NCBI GenBank assembly: GCA_013290125.1
Contig: JABCYQ010000016.1
Location: 1-62,690, forward strand
Length of the DNA stretch: 62,690 nucleotides
Origin: Vulcanimicrobiota bacterium
GTDB lineage: Bacteria > Vulcanimicrobiota > Vulcanimicrobiia > Eremiobacterales > Eremiobacteraceae
Reading direction: 5' to 3'
Position 1 is the first letter of the stretch; each line of letters begins with the position of its first letter. The notes below the pieces were generated by a model, which worked only from the letters and a program-made list of their open reading frames with translations, was not told the origin of the DNA and searched no databases. Shown here piece by piece: positions 17,208 to 26,717 of the stretch. The position numbers and the translations under genes were made by a program.

Positions 17208-19091
17208 ATGAATGTATCGAAGATCTTGTTCGCGACGGCACTGCTCGCGATCGCGGCGCCTGCGGCAGCAGCCGAGCGCTCGTTCTCGCGCAGCATTCCG
17301 AGCGTCACCTGGGCGCAGACCGCCACACAGGCGGTGCCCCTTGCGGCGACGCCGCAACGCGCATTCGCGCTCGGTCGATTGTCGGACTCGGTGCCGCTGC
17401 GCATCGTCGTAGGTCTGGGCATGCGCGATCGTGCGGGCGCCGACCGATTGATCCGGCGACAATACACGCCCGCCGACGTGATGTTCCACAACTTCTTGAC
17501 TCCCGCGCAGTTCACGGCTGCATTCAATCCTACGCGGTCTCAGGCGGTCGCGGTCGCCGCGTACCTGCAGAGCAAAGGCTTTACGGACATCGGCATCGAG
17601 CCGAACAACCTGATCGTGACTGCGACAGCCAATGCCTCACGAGCCGAAGCGGCGTTCAACACGGCGATCCGCGCGACGCAGTACAATGGCCGAGTCTTCT
17701 ATGGCAACGTCACGCCCGCGATGGTCCCGACGCAACTTCGGGGATTGGTCGTGGCCGTGCTCGGCCTGACGAACGCCTATCGCATGCGGACCCACAGCCA
17801 CGTGACGCGCTACAATCCGCCGGCCCAGCCGCACAACGCCGGTCCCCAGGTCGCTGCGGCGAACACGCCGCCTCCGTGCCTTCAGGTGGTGAACGGGATC
17901 TGCATCGGCGGCGAATACAGCCCTCCGCAATATCAGGTCGCCTACGACGCATGCGCGAAGGCCTGCACCGGCGCCTACACGTCGATCGCCGTGATGGCGG
18001 AAGGCAACGTCACTCAAGTCGTCAAGGATTTGCGTTATGCAGAGAACTTCTGGGCTCTGCCCCAAGTGCCGTACTCAGTGGTCAAGGTCGGCGTGTCCAG
18101 CATCGACGTCTCCGGCCTCGATGAGTGGGATTTGGATACCCAGATATCGAGCGGAATCGCTCAAAAAGTGAAACATCTCTACCTCTACGACACGTCGTCG
18201 CTCAACGATTCGGACATCTCGCTTGAAGTCAGTCACTGGGTCAACGATGATCTCGCGCAAGCCGGCAACTCGTCGTTCGGCGAACCTGAGACGCTGGCGT
18301 ACGCCGACGGCTCGATGCTGGTGGACGACGAAGAGTTCAATCAAGCAGCGGCGCAGGGTCAGACCATGTTCGCCTCGACCGGTGACAACGGCGAAGGCTG
18401 CCCGGTGCTCGCCGCCACGGGCGCACCGCTCACGGGCACACCGGAGAATTGCTATCCAGCTACGTCGCCGTACGTCGTAGCGGTCGGCGGCACCACGCTC
18501 GATACGAACGCGAACGGCACCGGGCCGGGAACGTACTATGGCGAGCATGCATGGGTCGCGACCGGCGGCGGCTTCAGCACCGTGGAGTTCGCGCCGTACT
18601 GGGAGACGAATGGCATCGACCAGGGCGCGACGGTGCTCGGTGAAGCGGGCACAGGCCGGGGCATGTCCGACATCTCGATGTGCGCTGACAACAACGGCTG
18701 TCCGATGGACGTCGTCGTGAACGAACCGGCGACTTCCGGCGTCGGCGGCACGAGTCTCTCGTCGCCCATGTCGATGGGCGTCTGGGCTCGGCTAGAATCG
18801 AGCAACTTCAACAAACTCGGCTTTGCGGCTCCGGTGCTCTACGGAGTGTATGGCTTCTACGAACCATGTCCGCTCGGATCAAAGGAGTGCGTGCCGGTAT
18901 CGGAGACGATGACGACCGCGCTGCCGCCGGACGAGACCGGGATCATCGGCGGCTTCCACGACATCTTGTTCGGCGACAACGGCTTAGGAGCGCCGGCGGG
19001 ACCCGGCTGGGATACGCCGACTGGCCTAGGTTCGATCGACATCTGCGCGATGCAGGCAGACATCAAGAACTCGATATTCTCAGGTCACTGA
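17208..19091 (+). CDS. Secreted S53 family serine-carboxyl protease (sedolisin), copy 2
   Basis: The 627-residue protein has a signal peptide (residues 1-22, cut near AAAAE), a Pro-kumamolisin domain (about 45-200, with the QYTPADVMFHNFLTPAQF block) and a catalytic domain. The catalytic pair is E306 and D310 (DEWDLD), and the nucleophile is S516 (GGTSLSSP). Compared with copy 1 it has extra Cys residues (PPCLQVVNGIC, DACAKACTG, CADNNGC) that suggest disulfides outside the cytoplasm. It is divergent in sequence from copy 1, so not a recent duplicate. AAGGAG stands 11 nt before ATG 17208. A calcium loop near the end (FHDILFGDNGLGAPAGPGWDTPTGLGS) is intact. A palindromic terminator-like repeat follows. 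Confidence 0.93.
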   Translation: MNVSKILFATALLAIAAPAAAAERSFSRSIPSVTWAQTATQAVPLAATPQRAFALGRLSDSVPLRIVVGLGMRDRAGADRLIRRQYTPADVMFHNFLTPAQFTAAFNPTRSQAVAVAAYLQSKGFTDIGIEPNNLIVTATANASRAEAAFNTAIRATQYNGRVFYGNVTPAMVPTQLRGLVVAVLGLTNAYRMRTHSHVTRYNPPAQPHNAGPQVAAANTPPPCLQVVNGICIGGEYSPPQYQVAYDACAKACTGAYTSIAVMAEGNVTQVVKDLRYAENFWALPQVPYSVVKVGVSSIDVSGLDEWDLDTQISSGIAQKVKHLYLYDTSSLNDSDISLEVSHWVNDDLAQAGNSSFGEPETLAYADGSMLVDDEEFNQAAAQGQTMFASTGDNGEGCPVLAATGAPLTGTPENCYPATSPYVVAVGGTTLDTNANGTGPGTYYGEHAWVATGGGFSTVEFAPYWETNGIDQGATVLGEAGTGRGMSDISMCADNNGCPMDVVVNEPATSGVGGTSLSSPMSMGVWARLESSNFNKLGFAAPVLYGVYGFYEPCPLGSKECVPVSETMTTALPPDETGIIGGFHDILFGDNGLGAPAGPGWDTPTGLGSIDICAMQADIKNSIFSGH

Positions 19092-19109
19092 CACGAAACG
19101 AATCTCGTA

Positions 19110-19164
19110 GTAGGGCAAGCATCGATTGCCCCGGGGCCAGAGGGGCCGATATTAAATCGGCCCC
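19110..19164. repeat. Composite of two palindromic repeats after sedolisin 2
   Basis: TAGGGCAAGCATCGATTGCCCC (19110-19132) and GGGGCCGATATTAAATCGGCCCC (19142-19164) stand 10 nt apart between convergent genes. The same pairing of families occurs near 44279-44340 and 45130-45233. It may serve as a two-way terminator. Confidence 0.75.
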
Positions 19165-19193
19165 TTCCATTTTAAAATCGGCCGCAGCGATCA

Positions 19194-21101
19194 CTAGAAA
19201 CGGCGGATGTGTGCCTGCCCGGTCAGGCCGAAGACCGTCACGCTGTTCGCGCCCGGCACGTAGACCTTACCGTTCATGACCGTAGGAACGAGGTATGCGC
19301 CGCCCTTCGGATTCTGCCACATCGAGACGGGCGCCGAATACAATTCGGTATAGACAGAACTTGCATCATACGCGGCGAGCATTACCGGCGTGGTCAGGTC
19401 GTTGTCGGGGCGGATCAGTGCCCACACGATCCCGCTGCCCGGCATCGATCCATTCGACGATACGATCGGCACCGATCCGCCCAACCCGGTGAAGATGTTC
19501 TGGGACTTCGCCGAGAGCGTTAGGTGCGGAGTCGAGCCCGTCACCAGTTTGAAGGCCTTGAGTTTATCTTGATTGCCGATGTAGTACACCATCGGCCCCT
19601 TCGGCGAAAGGTAGTACGCCGGACCTCCGTGGACTCCAACCGATTTGAACCCGACCTCATGCACCATCTCCTGCACGACCTTGTCCGGGCCGCCGGCCGT
19701 GTAACCGCCAAGCGCGTCGCGATTCAATAGATAGAGCCAGCCCGACTTGCCGCACGCGACCGCGAAATGCGCGATCGAGCCGGGCTGATCCGGGAGCAGC
19801 ATGGTTCCCGCGCTTCCGAGATCGATGTCGTTCGCGTTTAGCGATGTAAACGTATACGGCGTGAAATAGTCCTCTACGGAAAGCGCCGGGCTGAGCTTTA
19901 CGACGCTATTCCCATAGTCGCCGTTGCCCGGAATCGAGTTCGGAAGCGAATTGCCGATCGCGGCGAACACGTTGCCCTGCGCGTCGGCGGCTGGAGCGAA
20001 ACCCGAACCCCAGATCGTCGCCATCGTCGGGAACGCGGCGTCCGTCGTCGGGCTGAAAACGGCGAGCTGCTGCAACGTGTTCTCATTGTACGCGAAGATA
20101 AAGCCATTGGAGAGCATCAGCGAAGCATCGCCGTGCGATGCGAACGGCACGTAGAGCACGCCGTTCACCAAGAGTAATCCCGCGCGCTGCAGCTCCCACT
20201 GCGAGACGAATGGTTTGAATGAACTATCCGACATCGTGACGCCGCCGCCGATCACGACGGGGCTGCCGGAATTGTCCAAGCCCGAGTCAAGCGCGATGGA
20301 GTGCAGCACATGCTGGAACACCTTGCCCATCGATCCGGTCTGCAGCGTCGCGGCCACCACGAAGAGCGAATTTGCCGATCGGTCGATCACTGGCGTTCCC
20401 GTGACGCCCACGGTCGGCCAGACATTCTGGTTCTGATAGTTGACTTGGACTTTGGTGACGGCGGTGACGCCGTTCATCGGATCAACGAGACTGCGCTGCC
20501 AGAGTATGACACCGGTGTCGGCATCAAAGGCGTAGACCGTGTCGTTCTCCGTGCACACATACAAGACGTTGTGCAGCAGTCCGTCCGGCATCAGCAAGCC
20601 GTTCACGATCAGCGGTTGCGCGTAGGCGTTCCCATCGATCGGCAATGTGAAGAGCGGACCGAACGTCGATGGCGAGACGTTGGCTGTGGTCAGGGTCGTC
20701 TCGTACGGATTCCAGCCGGTGCGCAAATTGTCGAAATGGTAGGTAGTGGCGTCGGCTTGTACCGTCGCCGGCCGCAGCGTCCTCATGCCGGCTACCCCAA
20801 GCCCGGCAATCGTTGCTGTGACCGTCGTCCCCGGGCGCAGTGGGAAGCGCAGCGGAACCTGCGCGGTGCCGAACCGAGAGAAGCCGCGTCCGAGCCAGTA
20901 GCCGCCGGCGTAGATATCTACGGCGGTTCCCGGCGCGACGTGCGTCACGACGACGTAGCGCGACGATTGATCGAGGTCGAGCACCTGCGGTTTGGCCGGC
21001 GCCGCCAAACGCAGGCCGGCAAAGGGTTGCAGCAAAGCCGCGATGATCAAAACGAATGCCATCATATACAACTTGGGTTCGGCGCTAAGCCTGATTTGCA
21101 T
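19194..21101 (-). CDS. Exported PQQ-like beta-propeller repeat protein
   Basis: The 635-residue protein has an N-terminal hydrophobic segment (LYMMAFVLIIAALLQPFAGL) that is a signal peptide or anchor. A short beta domain (about 40-110) precedes a propeller of quinoprotein-dehydrogenase type. Repeats of the form 'VLYVCTENDTVYAFDADTGVILWQRSL', 'GWLYLLNRDALGG' and 'GKVYVPGANSVTVFGL' carry the typical YAFDA-G--LW pattern. I see no clear PQQ-binding Cys pair or catalytic Asp/Glu set, so an enzyme role is not shown. The start is uncertain: ATG 21101 and ATG 21065 are possible, neither with a good ribosome binding site, and GTG 21143 also is. It is convergent with sedolisin 2 and divergent from the stalk-domain gene. 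Confidence 0.78.
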   Translation of the reverse strand: MQIRLSAEPKLYMMAFVLIIAALLQPFAGLRLAAPAKPQVLDLDQSSRYVVVTHVAPGTAVDIYAGGYWLGRGFSRFGTAQVPLRFPLRPGTTVTATIAGLGVAGMRTLRPATVQADATTYHFDNLRTGWNPYETTLTTANVSPSTFGPLFTLPIDGNAYAQPLIVNGLLMPDGLLHNVLYVCTENDTVYAFDADTGVILWQRSLVDPMNGVTAVTKVQVNYQNQNVWPTVGVTGTPVIDRSANSLFVVAATLQTGSMGKVFQHVLHSIALDSGLDNSGSPVVIGGGVTMSDSSFKPFVSQWELQRAGLLLVNGVLYVPFASHGDASLMLSNGFIFAYNENTLQQLAVFSPTTDAAFPTMATIWGSGFAPAADAQGNVFAAIGNSLPNSIPGNGDYGNSVVKLSPALSVEDYFTPYTFTSLNANDIDLGSAGTMLLPDQPGSIAHFAVACGKSGWLYLLNRDALGGYTAGGPDKVVQEMVHEVGFKSVGVHGGPAYYLSPKGPMVYYIGNQDKLKAFKLVTGSTPHLTLSAKSQNIFTGLGGSVPIVSSNGSMPGSGIVWALIRPDNDLTTPVMLAAYDASSVYTELYSAPVSMWQNPKGGAYLVPTVMNGKVYVPGANSVTVFGLTGQAHIRRF

Positions 21102-21223
21102 TGGTTTTGGCGCGCAGGCAGCCTCAATTTGGGACCTCCACACGCGACCGTTAGGCGCAGGGTCCTAGGCGCCGAGGGAACTGCAGGCCGTGCCGAAACG
21201 TTGCTCCGGTGGAGGATGACCCC

Positions 21224-23086
21224 GTGCGCATCTCTTCGAGCCTGCTGATCTTCGTCTTTTGGCCGACGGCCTTCTTGCCGTCGGCCGCTTCCGCCGATGC
21301 CGCCGCGACCGCGCGGATTGCCGTCAACGGAACGATCGTCAAATCCGATGTCGCACCGTTTGTGGAACAACACCGCGTCGTCGTACCCATGCGCGCGGTC
21401 TTCACTGCGCTCGGCGGCTATGTCATGTTCGACGCGTTATCGAAGACGGTGATCGTCGCGCGGCCGCATTCCACCGTCGAGTTGCGGATCTACAGCCAGC
21501 GCGCGGACGTGAACGGCAACACCGTGTGGCTCGACGAGCCCGCGATCGTGCGCCACGGCCGCACCATGGTGCCGCTCCGCTTCATCGCCGAAGCGTCCGG
21601 CGCCGACGTGAGCTTCGACGAAGTGCGAAACGTGGTCGGCGTGACGTTGGGCGGCGTGCCGGGCACAGCTTCGGGCGGCGGAGCCCCGAGCGGCACCGCG
21701 CCGGCGATCAAGTCGATGACCGTGGACACGCACGGCAAACAAATGCTCGTCACGGGTGACGTGTTGCAGGTCTCGATCGTCGGCACACCCGGCGCGTCGG
21801 CGTCATTCGATCTCGCAGGTGTCGCAGCGGGCGTCGAGATGCACGAGATCTCGCGCGGAACGTACACCGGGTTTTATGTAGTTCGCGCTGGCCGCAACGT
21901 CTCGGGCGTCAACGCGTACGGCCATCTGTCGCTGGATGGGCAGACGGCGTACGCGGCGTCTGGCACGACGTTCTCCATCGTCGGGCGTTCGCCGAGCATC
22001 GTGTCGTCGGCGCCCGCAAGCGGCGAGCGAACATTTGTCGGTCAGCCGTCGATATCGGCGGCGATCGACGATCACGGTGGTCCGGCTGTCGACGCGAACT
22101 CGCTCCGCGTTTTCCTCGACGACTCTGATGTGACGAGCTACAGCGGCGTGAGTTCGCGTAGCGTCTATTTCACTCCGTACTATCCGCTTGCTCCGGGATG
22201 GCATCGCGTCGGCGTATACGGCAACGATGTCGCGGGCATTCCGTTCTCATCCGACTGGTCGTTCTTCGTCGAGCCGTCCTATCAGTACGCGTACTATGGC
22301 GGCGCCTGCTGCTCGAACGTCGGCAACGGATTTGGTAACGGCGGCTACCCGATCTACTCCGTCTCGCCGCTGCAGTTCGGCACGTACGGCCCGGGTAGCG
22401 TCATCACGTTGGTGCTGCAAGGCTTTCCGGGCGGCTACGCGATCGCCAACTTCGTCGGCGTCCCAGGGTCCGTATATCTCTCGCAAGTCGGCGGGATGCC
22501 GGGCTATTACGTCGGGTCGTACACCGTGCCGCCGGGCATCAATCTCTGGCCGGTCAACTTCGATGTGACGTACTACGGCGCGAACGGCATGACGGCGCAC
22601 GCGCGGCAGGGGACGGGATTGCGATTCGTCCCGTCCACCGTGGCCGCGCGCAATCAACCCGTGGTCCGTCGGCCGGCGTTCGCTTCCGGGACCGTCGCTG
22701 CAGCGCGCCTGACTCACGTTCCCGTGAGCATCCCGAGCGCGCAGCCAGTCGCGCAGAGACCTTCGCCTATCAAGCCGCTGCCGATCATGCGGTTGCAGCC
22801 GATTACTCGGCCGCCGACCGTGGCCCCTAAGCTGCCACCGACACCACGCCCGATCGCGACGCCGCGGCCGTTGCCGACAGTTGTACCGAGGCCGCTGCCC
22901 ACGATCGCGCCGCGACCGATGCCGACGCCGCGAATGGTCGTAACTCCTCGCCCGCCGCCGTCACCGCCGGTGCCGCAACCGGGCGTGACGCCGCGCCCAA
23001 CGCCGAAGCCCACGCCTATGCCCGCGCCCACGCCGAAACAAGCGCCGACCGCCGCTCCCTCGCCCATACCGACGCCGATCTTGTAG
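21224..23086 (+). CDS. Secreted protein with copper-amine-oxidase N-terminal (stalk) domain and long Pro-rich tail
   Basis: The 620-residue protein has a signal peptide (to about ASADA, residue 24), then a copper amine oxidase N-like domain (about 30-145). That domain contains the repeat pair '[19 protein letters not shown]' and '[20 protein letters not shown]'. Ig-like or other beta domains follow (about 165-330). The last 140 residues are almost all Pro, Thr, Arg, Ala and Lys in PTPRP-type repeats. The stalk domain is a non-catalytic envelope module. The tail looks like an extended spacer across the periplasm or cell surface. I chose GTG 21224, with GGAGG 8 nt before it, over GTG 21209. An antisense Gly-rich frame across the tail is an artefact. 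Confidence 0.83.
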   Translation: MRISSSLLIFVFWPTAFLPSAASADAAATARIAVNGTIVKSDVAPFVEQHRVVVPMRAVFTALGGYVMFDALSKTVIVARPHSTVELRIYSQRADVNGNTVWLDEPAIVRHGRTMVPLRFIAEASGADVSFDEVRNVVGVTLGGVPGTASGGGAPSGTAPAIKSMTVDTHGKQMLVTGDVLQVSIVGTPGASASFDLAGVAAGVEMHEISRGTYTGFYVVRAGRNVSGVNAYGHLSLDGQTAYAASGTTFSIVGRSPSIVSSAPASGERTFVGQPSISAAIDDHGGPAVDANSLRVFLDDSDVTSYSGVSSRSVYFTPYYPLAPGWHRVGVYGNDVAGIPFSSDWSFFVEPSYQYAYYGGACCSNVGNGFGNGGYPIYSVSPLQFGTYGPGSVITLVLQGFPGGYAIANFVGVPGSVYLSQVGGMPGYYVGSYTVPPGINLWPVNFDVTYYGANGMTAHARQGTGLRFVPSTVAARNQPVVRRPAFASGTVAAARLTHVPVSIPSAQPVAQRPSPIKPLPIMRLQPITRPPTVAPKLPPTPRPIATPRPLPTVVPRPLPTIAPRPMPTPRMVVTPRPPPSPPVPQPGVTPRPTPKPTPMPAPTPKQAPTAAPSPIPTPIL

Positions 23087-23133
23087 GGCGGACCCTTGTG
23101 GTCCGCCGCACGGGCCGACATAAAGTCGGCCCC
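23084..23133. repeat. Composite of two palindromic repeats upstream of msrA
   Basis: TAGGGCGGACCCTTGTGGTCCGCCGC (starting at the stop codon of the stalk-domain gene) is followed after 3 nt by GGGCCGACATAAAGTCGGCCCC (23112-23133). The first type recurs at 52777-52798. Confidence 0.72.
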
Positions 23134-23202
23134 TTCAGATCGCCCCCACGTCAACGGTCGCACCGGGTAATCCGAAACGCGCCTTCGAACGTAGAAATCG
23201 TT

Positions 23203-23682
23203 ATGGAACAGGCAACATTTGGTGCGGGTTGTTTCTGGGGCGTCGAGACTGCATTTCGCGAGGTTCCGGGCGTCGTCGATGCAGCCGTGGGCTTCATGGG
23301 CGGGCGCACCGTCAATCCCACGTATCGCCAAGTCTGCGATGGCAATACCAACCACGCCGAAGTGGTCAATCTTTCGTTCGACCCGTCGAAAGTCTCGTAC
23401 GATCAATTGCTCGACGTGTTCTGGAAGATCCACGATCCCACGACCCTCAATCGCCAGGGACCCGATGTGGGATCGCAATATCGATCCGTGATCTTCACGC
23501 ATTCGCCTGAGCAGGCCAAGGCCGCAGTCGCTTCTCGCGACGCCCTTGCTGCATCGGGGCGAGCGGGCCGCAAGATCGTCACGCAGATCGAACCCGCACA
23601 ACCGTTCTATCGCGCCGAAGAATATCACCAGCGGTATTTCGAAAAACAGGGCGGCGGCGCCGCCTGCCATCGCATAAGCTAG
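23203..23682 (+). CDS. msrA: Peptide methionine (S)-S-oxide reductase MsrA
   Basis: The 159-residue enzyme reduces the S form of methionine sulfoxide in oxidised proteins. The catalytic motif GCFWG is at residues 9-13 (nucleophile C10). The family blocks [49 protein letters not shown] and AEEYHQRYF are present. A C-terminal Cys (GGGAACH) may resolve the disulfide. The length is typical for a single-domain MsrA with no MsrB fusion. The chosen ATG 23203 begins right at the family start; the longer frame from 23098 only runs back through the palindromic repeat. There is no signal peptide, so it acts in the cytoplasm. Confidence 0.96.
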   Translation: MEQATFGAGCFWGVETAFREVPGVVDAAVGFMGGRTVNPTYRQVCDGNTNHAEVVNLSFDPSKVSYDQLLDVFWKIHDPTTLNRQGPDVGSQYRSVIFTHSPEQAKAAVASRDALAASGRAGRKIVTQIEPAQPFYRAEEYHQRYFEKQGGGAACHRIS

Positions 23683-23759
23683 TCCTCTACACAGGCTAGT
23701 CAGCCGAGCATCAGCCGGGGAATCATCTTCGTTCGTCCAGCTTTGAACGGAGGTGTGGG

Positions 23760-24047
23760 ATGGAGATCAACGCGACTTGGCGCCCTTACACCGGCGATCC
23801 GGCCACGCCGCGCGCCGATCTGCCGGATTCGGTGTTCGCATTTCCGGCCGAACGGGCCGAGCCAATGACCGACGCAAAACATGTCCGCAGCGCGATGGCG
23901 CGCTTCAAGCAAGTTCGTCACGTGACCGACGCCGAACGCGACGCCGCTTTCGACAACATCAAGACCGCGGCGCACTTTTACGGCGTCAACGTCACAGAAC
24001 GGTCGTGGCGCGACATCGGCTCAGAAACTAGGCTGCTCGACCGCTGA
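23760..24047 (+). CDS. Small DUF6582-like protein
   Basis: The 95-residue soluble protein carries LPDSVFAFPAERAEPMTDAKHVRSAMARFKQVRHVTDAERDAAF and a final SWRDIG. I recognise this pattern from DUF6582-type small proteins, some of which are found as domains in phage-related proteins; their function is unknown. GGAGGTG lies 4 nt before ATG 23760, a strong ribosome binding site. It stands alone between msrA and a convergent lipoprotein gene, only 4 nt from that gene's stop. Confidence 0.72.
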   Translation: MEINATWRPYTGDPATPRADLPDSVFAFPAERAEPMTDAKHVRSAMARFKQVRHVTDAERDAAFDNIKTAAHFYGVNVTERSWRDIGSETRLLDR

Positions 24048-24051
24048 CCGA

Positions 24052-25047
24052 TCAGCAGAATCCCGTGACAACGGCGCTGGTCTGCACAACTTCGAACGCG
24101 TTCGCCGGCAGCGCTTTGAGCTGGTTGAGGTTATTGTCATCCCAGCTCGTGTTCGTCTCGCCCGTGAAATACCAGTCCGAGCCGTTGTCCGCAAGGATCA
24201 TGCCGTAGGTCTTCATCGCTTGCGCGATTGCGCGCGCATCGCCCGTGAAGGCTGAGATGTCGTACGACGACTTAAGGCGCACGCGCAAACCCATCGGCGG
24301 ATAATACGGGAATTGACCGTGCGGATAACCCGACGTGCAATGCTGCGCCGGGTGGATGAACGCCGCTTGCGTCCGGCTCATCGTGAAGCGGAATGCATGC
24401 GTGATCGTGCCGGTATCGGCTTCGAACTTTTTCACAAGTCCGGGGAGGATCGCGAGTCCGGCCGCGTCCGCCGACGTCCACCCATCGGTGCGCTGCGGAT
24501 TCACCTTGCCGAGCGAGAACGTCGCGCCGGAGAAGGCGTGGAAACCGTTCGACGGCGGCGGACCGAGATACGTGGTCGCGAACGTCTCGTACAATTCGCA
24601 CGTGCCGGTATCGATCACGATCGCGTGACGATCGCTGCCTGACTCGATCGGCACGTTGGGCGGAAACGGATACGGACCCGGATTGCTTTCCTGCGGATCG
24701 TCAAACGTGACCGGCAAGAACGGTTGATTGGCGGGAACCGTGATCCAGGGAATGCCGTACGTCGGATTCGAGCCGAAATCCGGATGGAGATGGGCGCTCG
24801 GATTCATGTTTGACAGATATTGCGCGGAGTGGGGGTCGACTGGATACTGCGAGATGTTCGTGTTCCACGGGTCCATCCGCGGGAACACTTTGCAGCCGCC
24901 GATCACGGGCACGTGATCGGGTCCGACGCCGCCGAACTGGCCGGAGCCGAGCGCCGCTCCACTGCCGCCGCCGGAGCAACCGGTGGAGGCCAGAATGAGC
25001 AGGCACAACGCGAAAGACAGACGGCGACCGAAGACTTCGTTCATCAT
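24052..25047 (-). CDS. Lipoprotein of unknown function
   Basis: The 331-residue protein starts with a lipoprotein signal (FALCLLILASTGC, lipobox ASTGC) and a Gly/Ser linker. A conserved-looking globular part has CKVFPRMDPWNTNIS early, DRHAIVIDTGTCELYETF in the middle and a C-terminal AMKTYGMILADNGSDWYFTGETNTSWDDNNL. I have seen this combination in hypothetical secreted proteins of soil bacteria, but I know no function. Four Cys may form disulfides. ATG 25047 or 25044 fits the signal; the longer frame to 25269 would put about 74 basic residues ahead of it. Confidence 0.75.
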   Translation of the reverse strand: MMNEVFGRRLSFALCLLILASTGCSGGGSGAALGSGQFGGVGPDHVPVIGGCKVFPRMDPWNTNISQYPVDPHSAQYLSNMNPSAHLHPDFGSNPTYGIPWITVPANQPFLPVTFDDPQESNPGPYPFPPNVPIESGSDRHAIVIDTGTCELYETFATTYLGPPPSNGFHAFSGATFSLGKVNPQRTDGWTSADAAGLAILPGLVKKFEADTGTITHAFRFTMSRTQAAFIHPAQHCTSGYPHGQFPYYPPMGLRVRLKSSYDISAFTGDARAIAQAMKTYGMILADNGSDWYFTGETNTSWDDNNLNQLKALPANAFEVVQTSAVVTGFC

Positions 25048-25205
25048 AGTACCCGAGCACTTCGACGCTGCATCCAGACGAATCCGGCGGCAATGCTTCT
25101 TCGACGCGGAATGTGTGATGCGTCTCAATGCCGGGTGGCGGCCGATTGCCCGGTCTGCGACGCGCCGACGTCGCCTACCCGTTAGTACACTTTGGGCGCG
25201 GGCTG

Positions 25206-26711
25206 CTATTTGACGACGACCGCGTAGATGAACGAGGCGCTGCCACTGGCTGGCACGGAAAGGGTCCATTTCACGTGATCGGTGCTGAGCTTCGTGTGCG
25301 TCAGAGTTTCCTGGTAGATCTGCCAGTCGCCCGACATCGTCTCGATGATGTTGACCACGACGGGTTTCGTTTTTGCGTTGACCACGGTGATGCGATAGTC
25401 GGAATAGTAGAATGTCCTCTGCGGACTCGTTTGACTGACCAGCGGCTGGTCGACCATTTGAAATGACGTCTGCACTCGCGAGGCCTTGATGTCGAATGGT
25501 TCGCCGACGTTTAACCGCACGTCAGCGCCGCGCCCCGTCAGATCGATCGTGTCTTCGCCGACAAACCGATCGATGCCGAACGAATCCTTCTTATACATAT
25601 GCACGATTCCGGTCGGAAGCGGAATGCCCAGCCCTTTGCCTTCGTTCGTGAACGCGATGAGCGAGCCGATCTGCAAGGGATGCTCGTCGCCATCGGACGC
25701 AGAGTAGTCCGGCGGGTTCTCGTCGTCGATCTCATACACAAGCGACACCGGAACGCCTTCCGCTGAGAACAGCGTTATCTGCTTGGTCTGCCTATCGTCA
25801 AGCGAAACCGGATGCGGCACGGTATAGAGATAGTAGTCGAGCAGCGCTTGCCGCCCGGCGCGGTTGACCGCGTTGATGGAATATGTGTCGGCGGTGGTGA
25901 CTCTTCCGAACGCCGCAGCTTTGGGCGCATACGATTGCACGCGGTGCACGGCTCCCGAAACGAGCGAGAGCGACGCGTTGTCGAAGGCGAGCCCGCTCTG
26001 ATTGGTCACTGTTGCGATGGCATCCATGTCCATGCGGTCGCTCGCTGCATTGAGATCGGCGAGGTAGTCAGTGGTCCACGAGAATCCGCCGGTCGTATAG
26101 TAGAGCGCCAGATCGGGCCGACTGGCGCTAGTGCTTCCCAGCGACGCGACGAGCGCAGGTTTGGTCACTGCGACGTACGGCAGCGACAAATAGGCGATCC
26201 GCGAATTCGGCGGCATCTGATTTTCGATCCGATCCGCGAAACGAAGAATTGGTCCATCCGTGGAGACGAGTATCGCCTGTTCTCGTTTCGTTTCTCGGCC
26301 CGTCACGGGATCGATGGTGATGACCAGGACGTGATGGTTGACGGCACGCTGGAAGAGCGTGCTAGCGGCAAGACTCGTCGTGTCCGTCGCGTCGTAGTAT
26401 TGGTCGTTCACCCAGACGGGATGCGCGGACGCCACGTCCGTGAAAAATGCCGTCTGCGGCTGGATCTGCGGCGAGACGTCGCCGAATGCGATCCGATTGG
26501 TGCCCTGGTAAAGATCGACGATCCGTTCGTCGCGAACGACCGCGAAGTCATCGTAGACAGTCAGCGCGATCGACTTGCGCTGCGCCGCAGTGTTCGTGCG
26601 AAGCGAAGGCGCGGCGTTCGATCGGGTGTCACCCCATACGAGCGATGCCGCCGCGGCCACGGCGACGACAAGCGCAGTTCGAACCGCGTTAGACCGGGAT
26701 CGTCCGTGCAT
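25206..26711 (-). CDS. Exported DUF4139-type protein
   Basis: The 501-residue protein has an N-terminal signal (about 1-34, VRTALVVAVAAAASLVWG...SNAAPS) and beta-rich repeats. The region around 'LALYYTTGGFSWTTDYLADLN...' and 'NQSGLAFDNASLSLVSG' matches the DUF4139 core, and the C-terminal part 'YYSDYRITVVNAKTKPVVVNIIE' its closing beta domain. Family members are secreted or envelope proteins of unknown role. It lies downstream of the GAF protein gene with only 6 nt between stop and start, so the two form an operon. A long antisense frame over it (25812-26975) is an artefact of GC-rich codons. Confidence 0.8.
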   Translation of the reverse strand: MHGRSRSNAVRTALVVAVAAAASLVWGDTRSNAAPSLRTNTAAQRKSIALTVYDDFAVVRDERIVDLYQGTNRIAFGDVSPQIQPQTAFFTDVASAHPVWVNDQYYDATDTTSLAASTLFQRAVNHHVLVITIDPVTGRETKREQAILVSTDGPILRFADRIENQMPPNSRIAYLSLPYVAVTKPALVASLGSTSASRPDLALYYTTGGFSWTTDYLADLNAASDRMDMDAIATVTNQSGLAFDNASLSLVSGAVHRVQSYAPKAAAFGRVTTADTYSINAVNRAGRQALLDYYLYTVPHPVSLDDRQTKQITLFSAEGVPVSLVYEIDDENPPDYSASDGDEHPLQIGSLIAFTNEGKGLGIPLPTGIVHMYKKDSFGIDRFVGEDTIDLTGRGADVRLNVGEPFDIKASRVQTSFQMVDQPLVSQTSPQRTFYYSDYRITVVNAKTKPVVVNIIETMSGDWQIYQETLTHTKLSTDHVKWTLSVPASGSASFIYAVVVK

Positions 26712-26717
26712 GCGCTG

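Noticed and set aside
20301-21248. 315-codon plus-strand frame
   Set aside because: It is antisense to the beta-propeller gene, is rich in Arg, His and Gly, has no domain match, and extends across that gene's start.
22714-23670. 318-codon minus-strand Gly-rich frame
   Set aside because: It is the antisense of the Pro-rich tail and of msrA.
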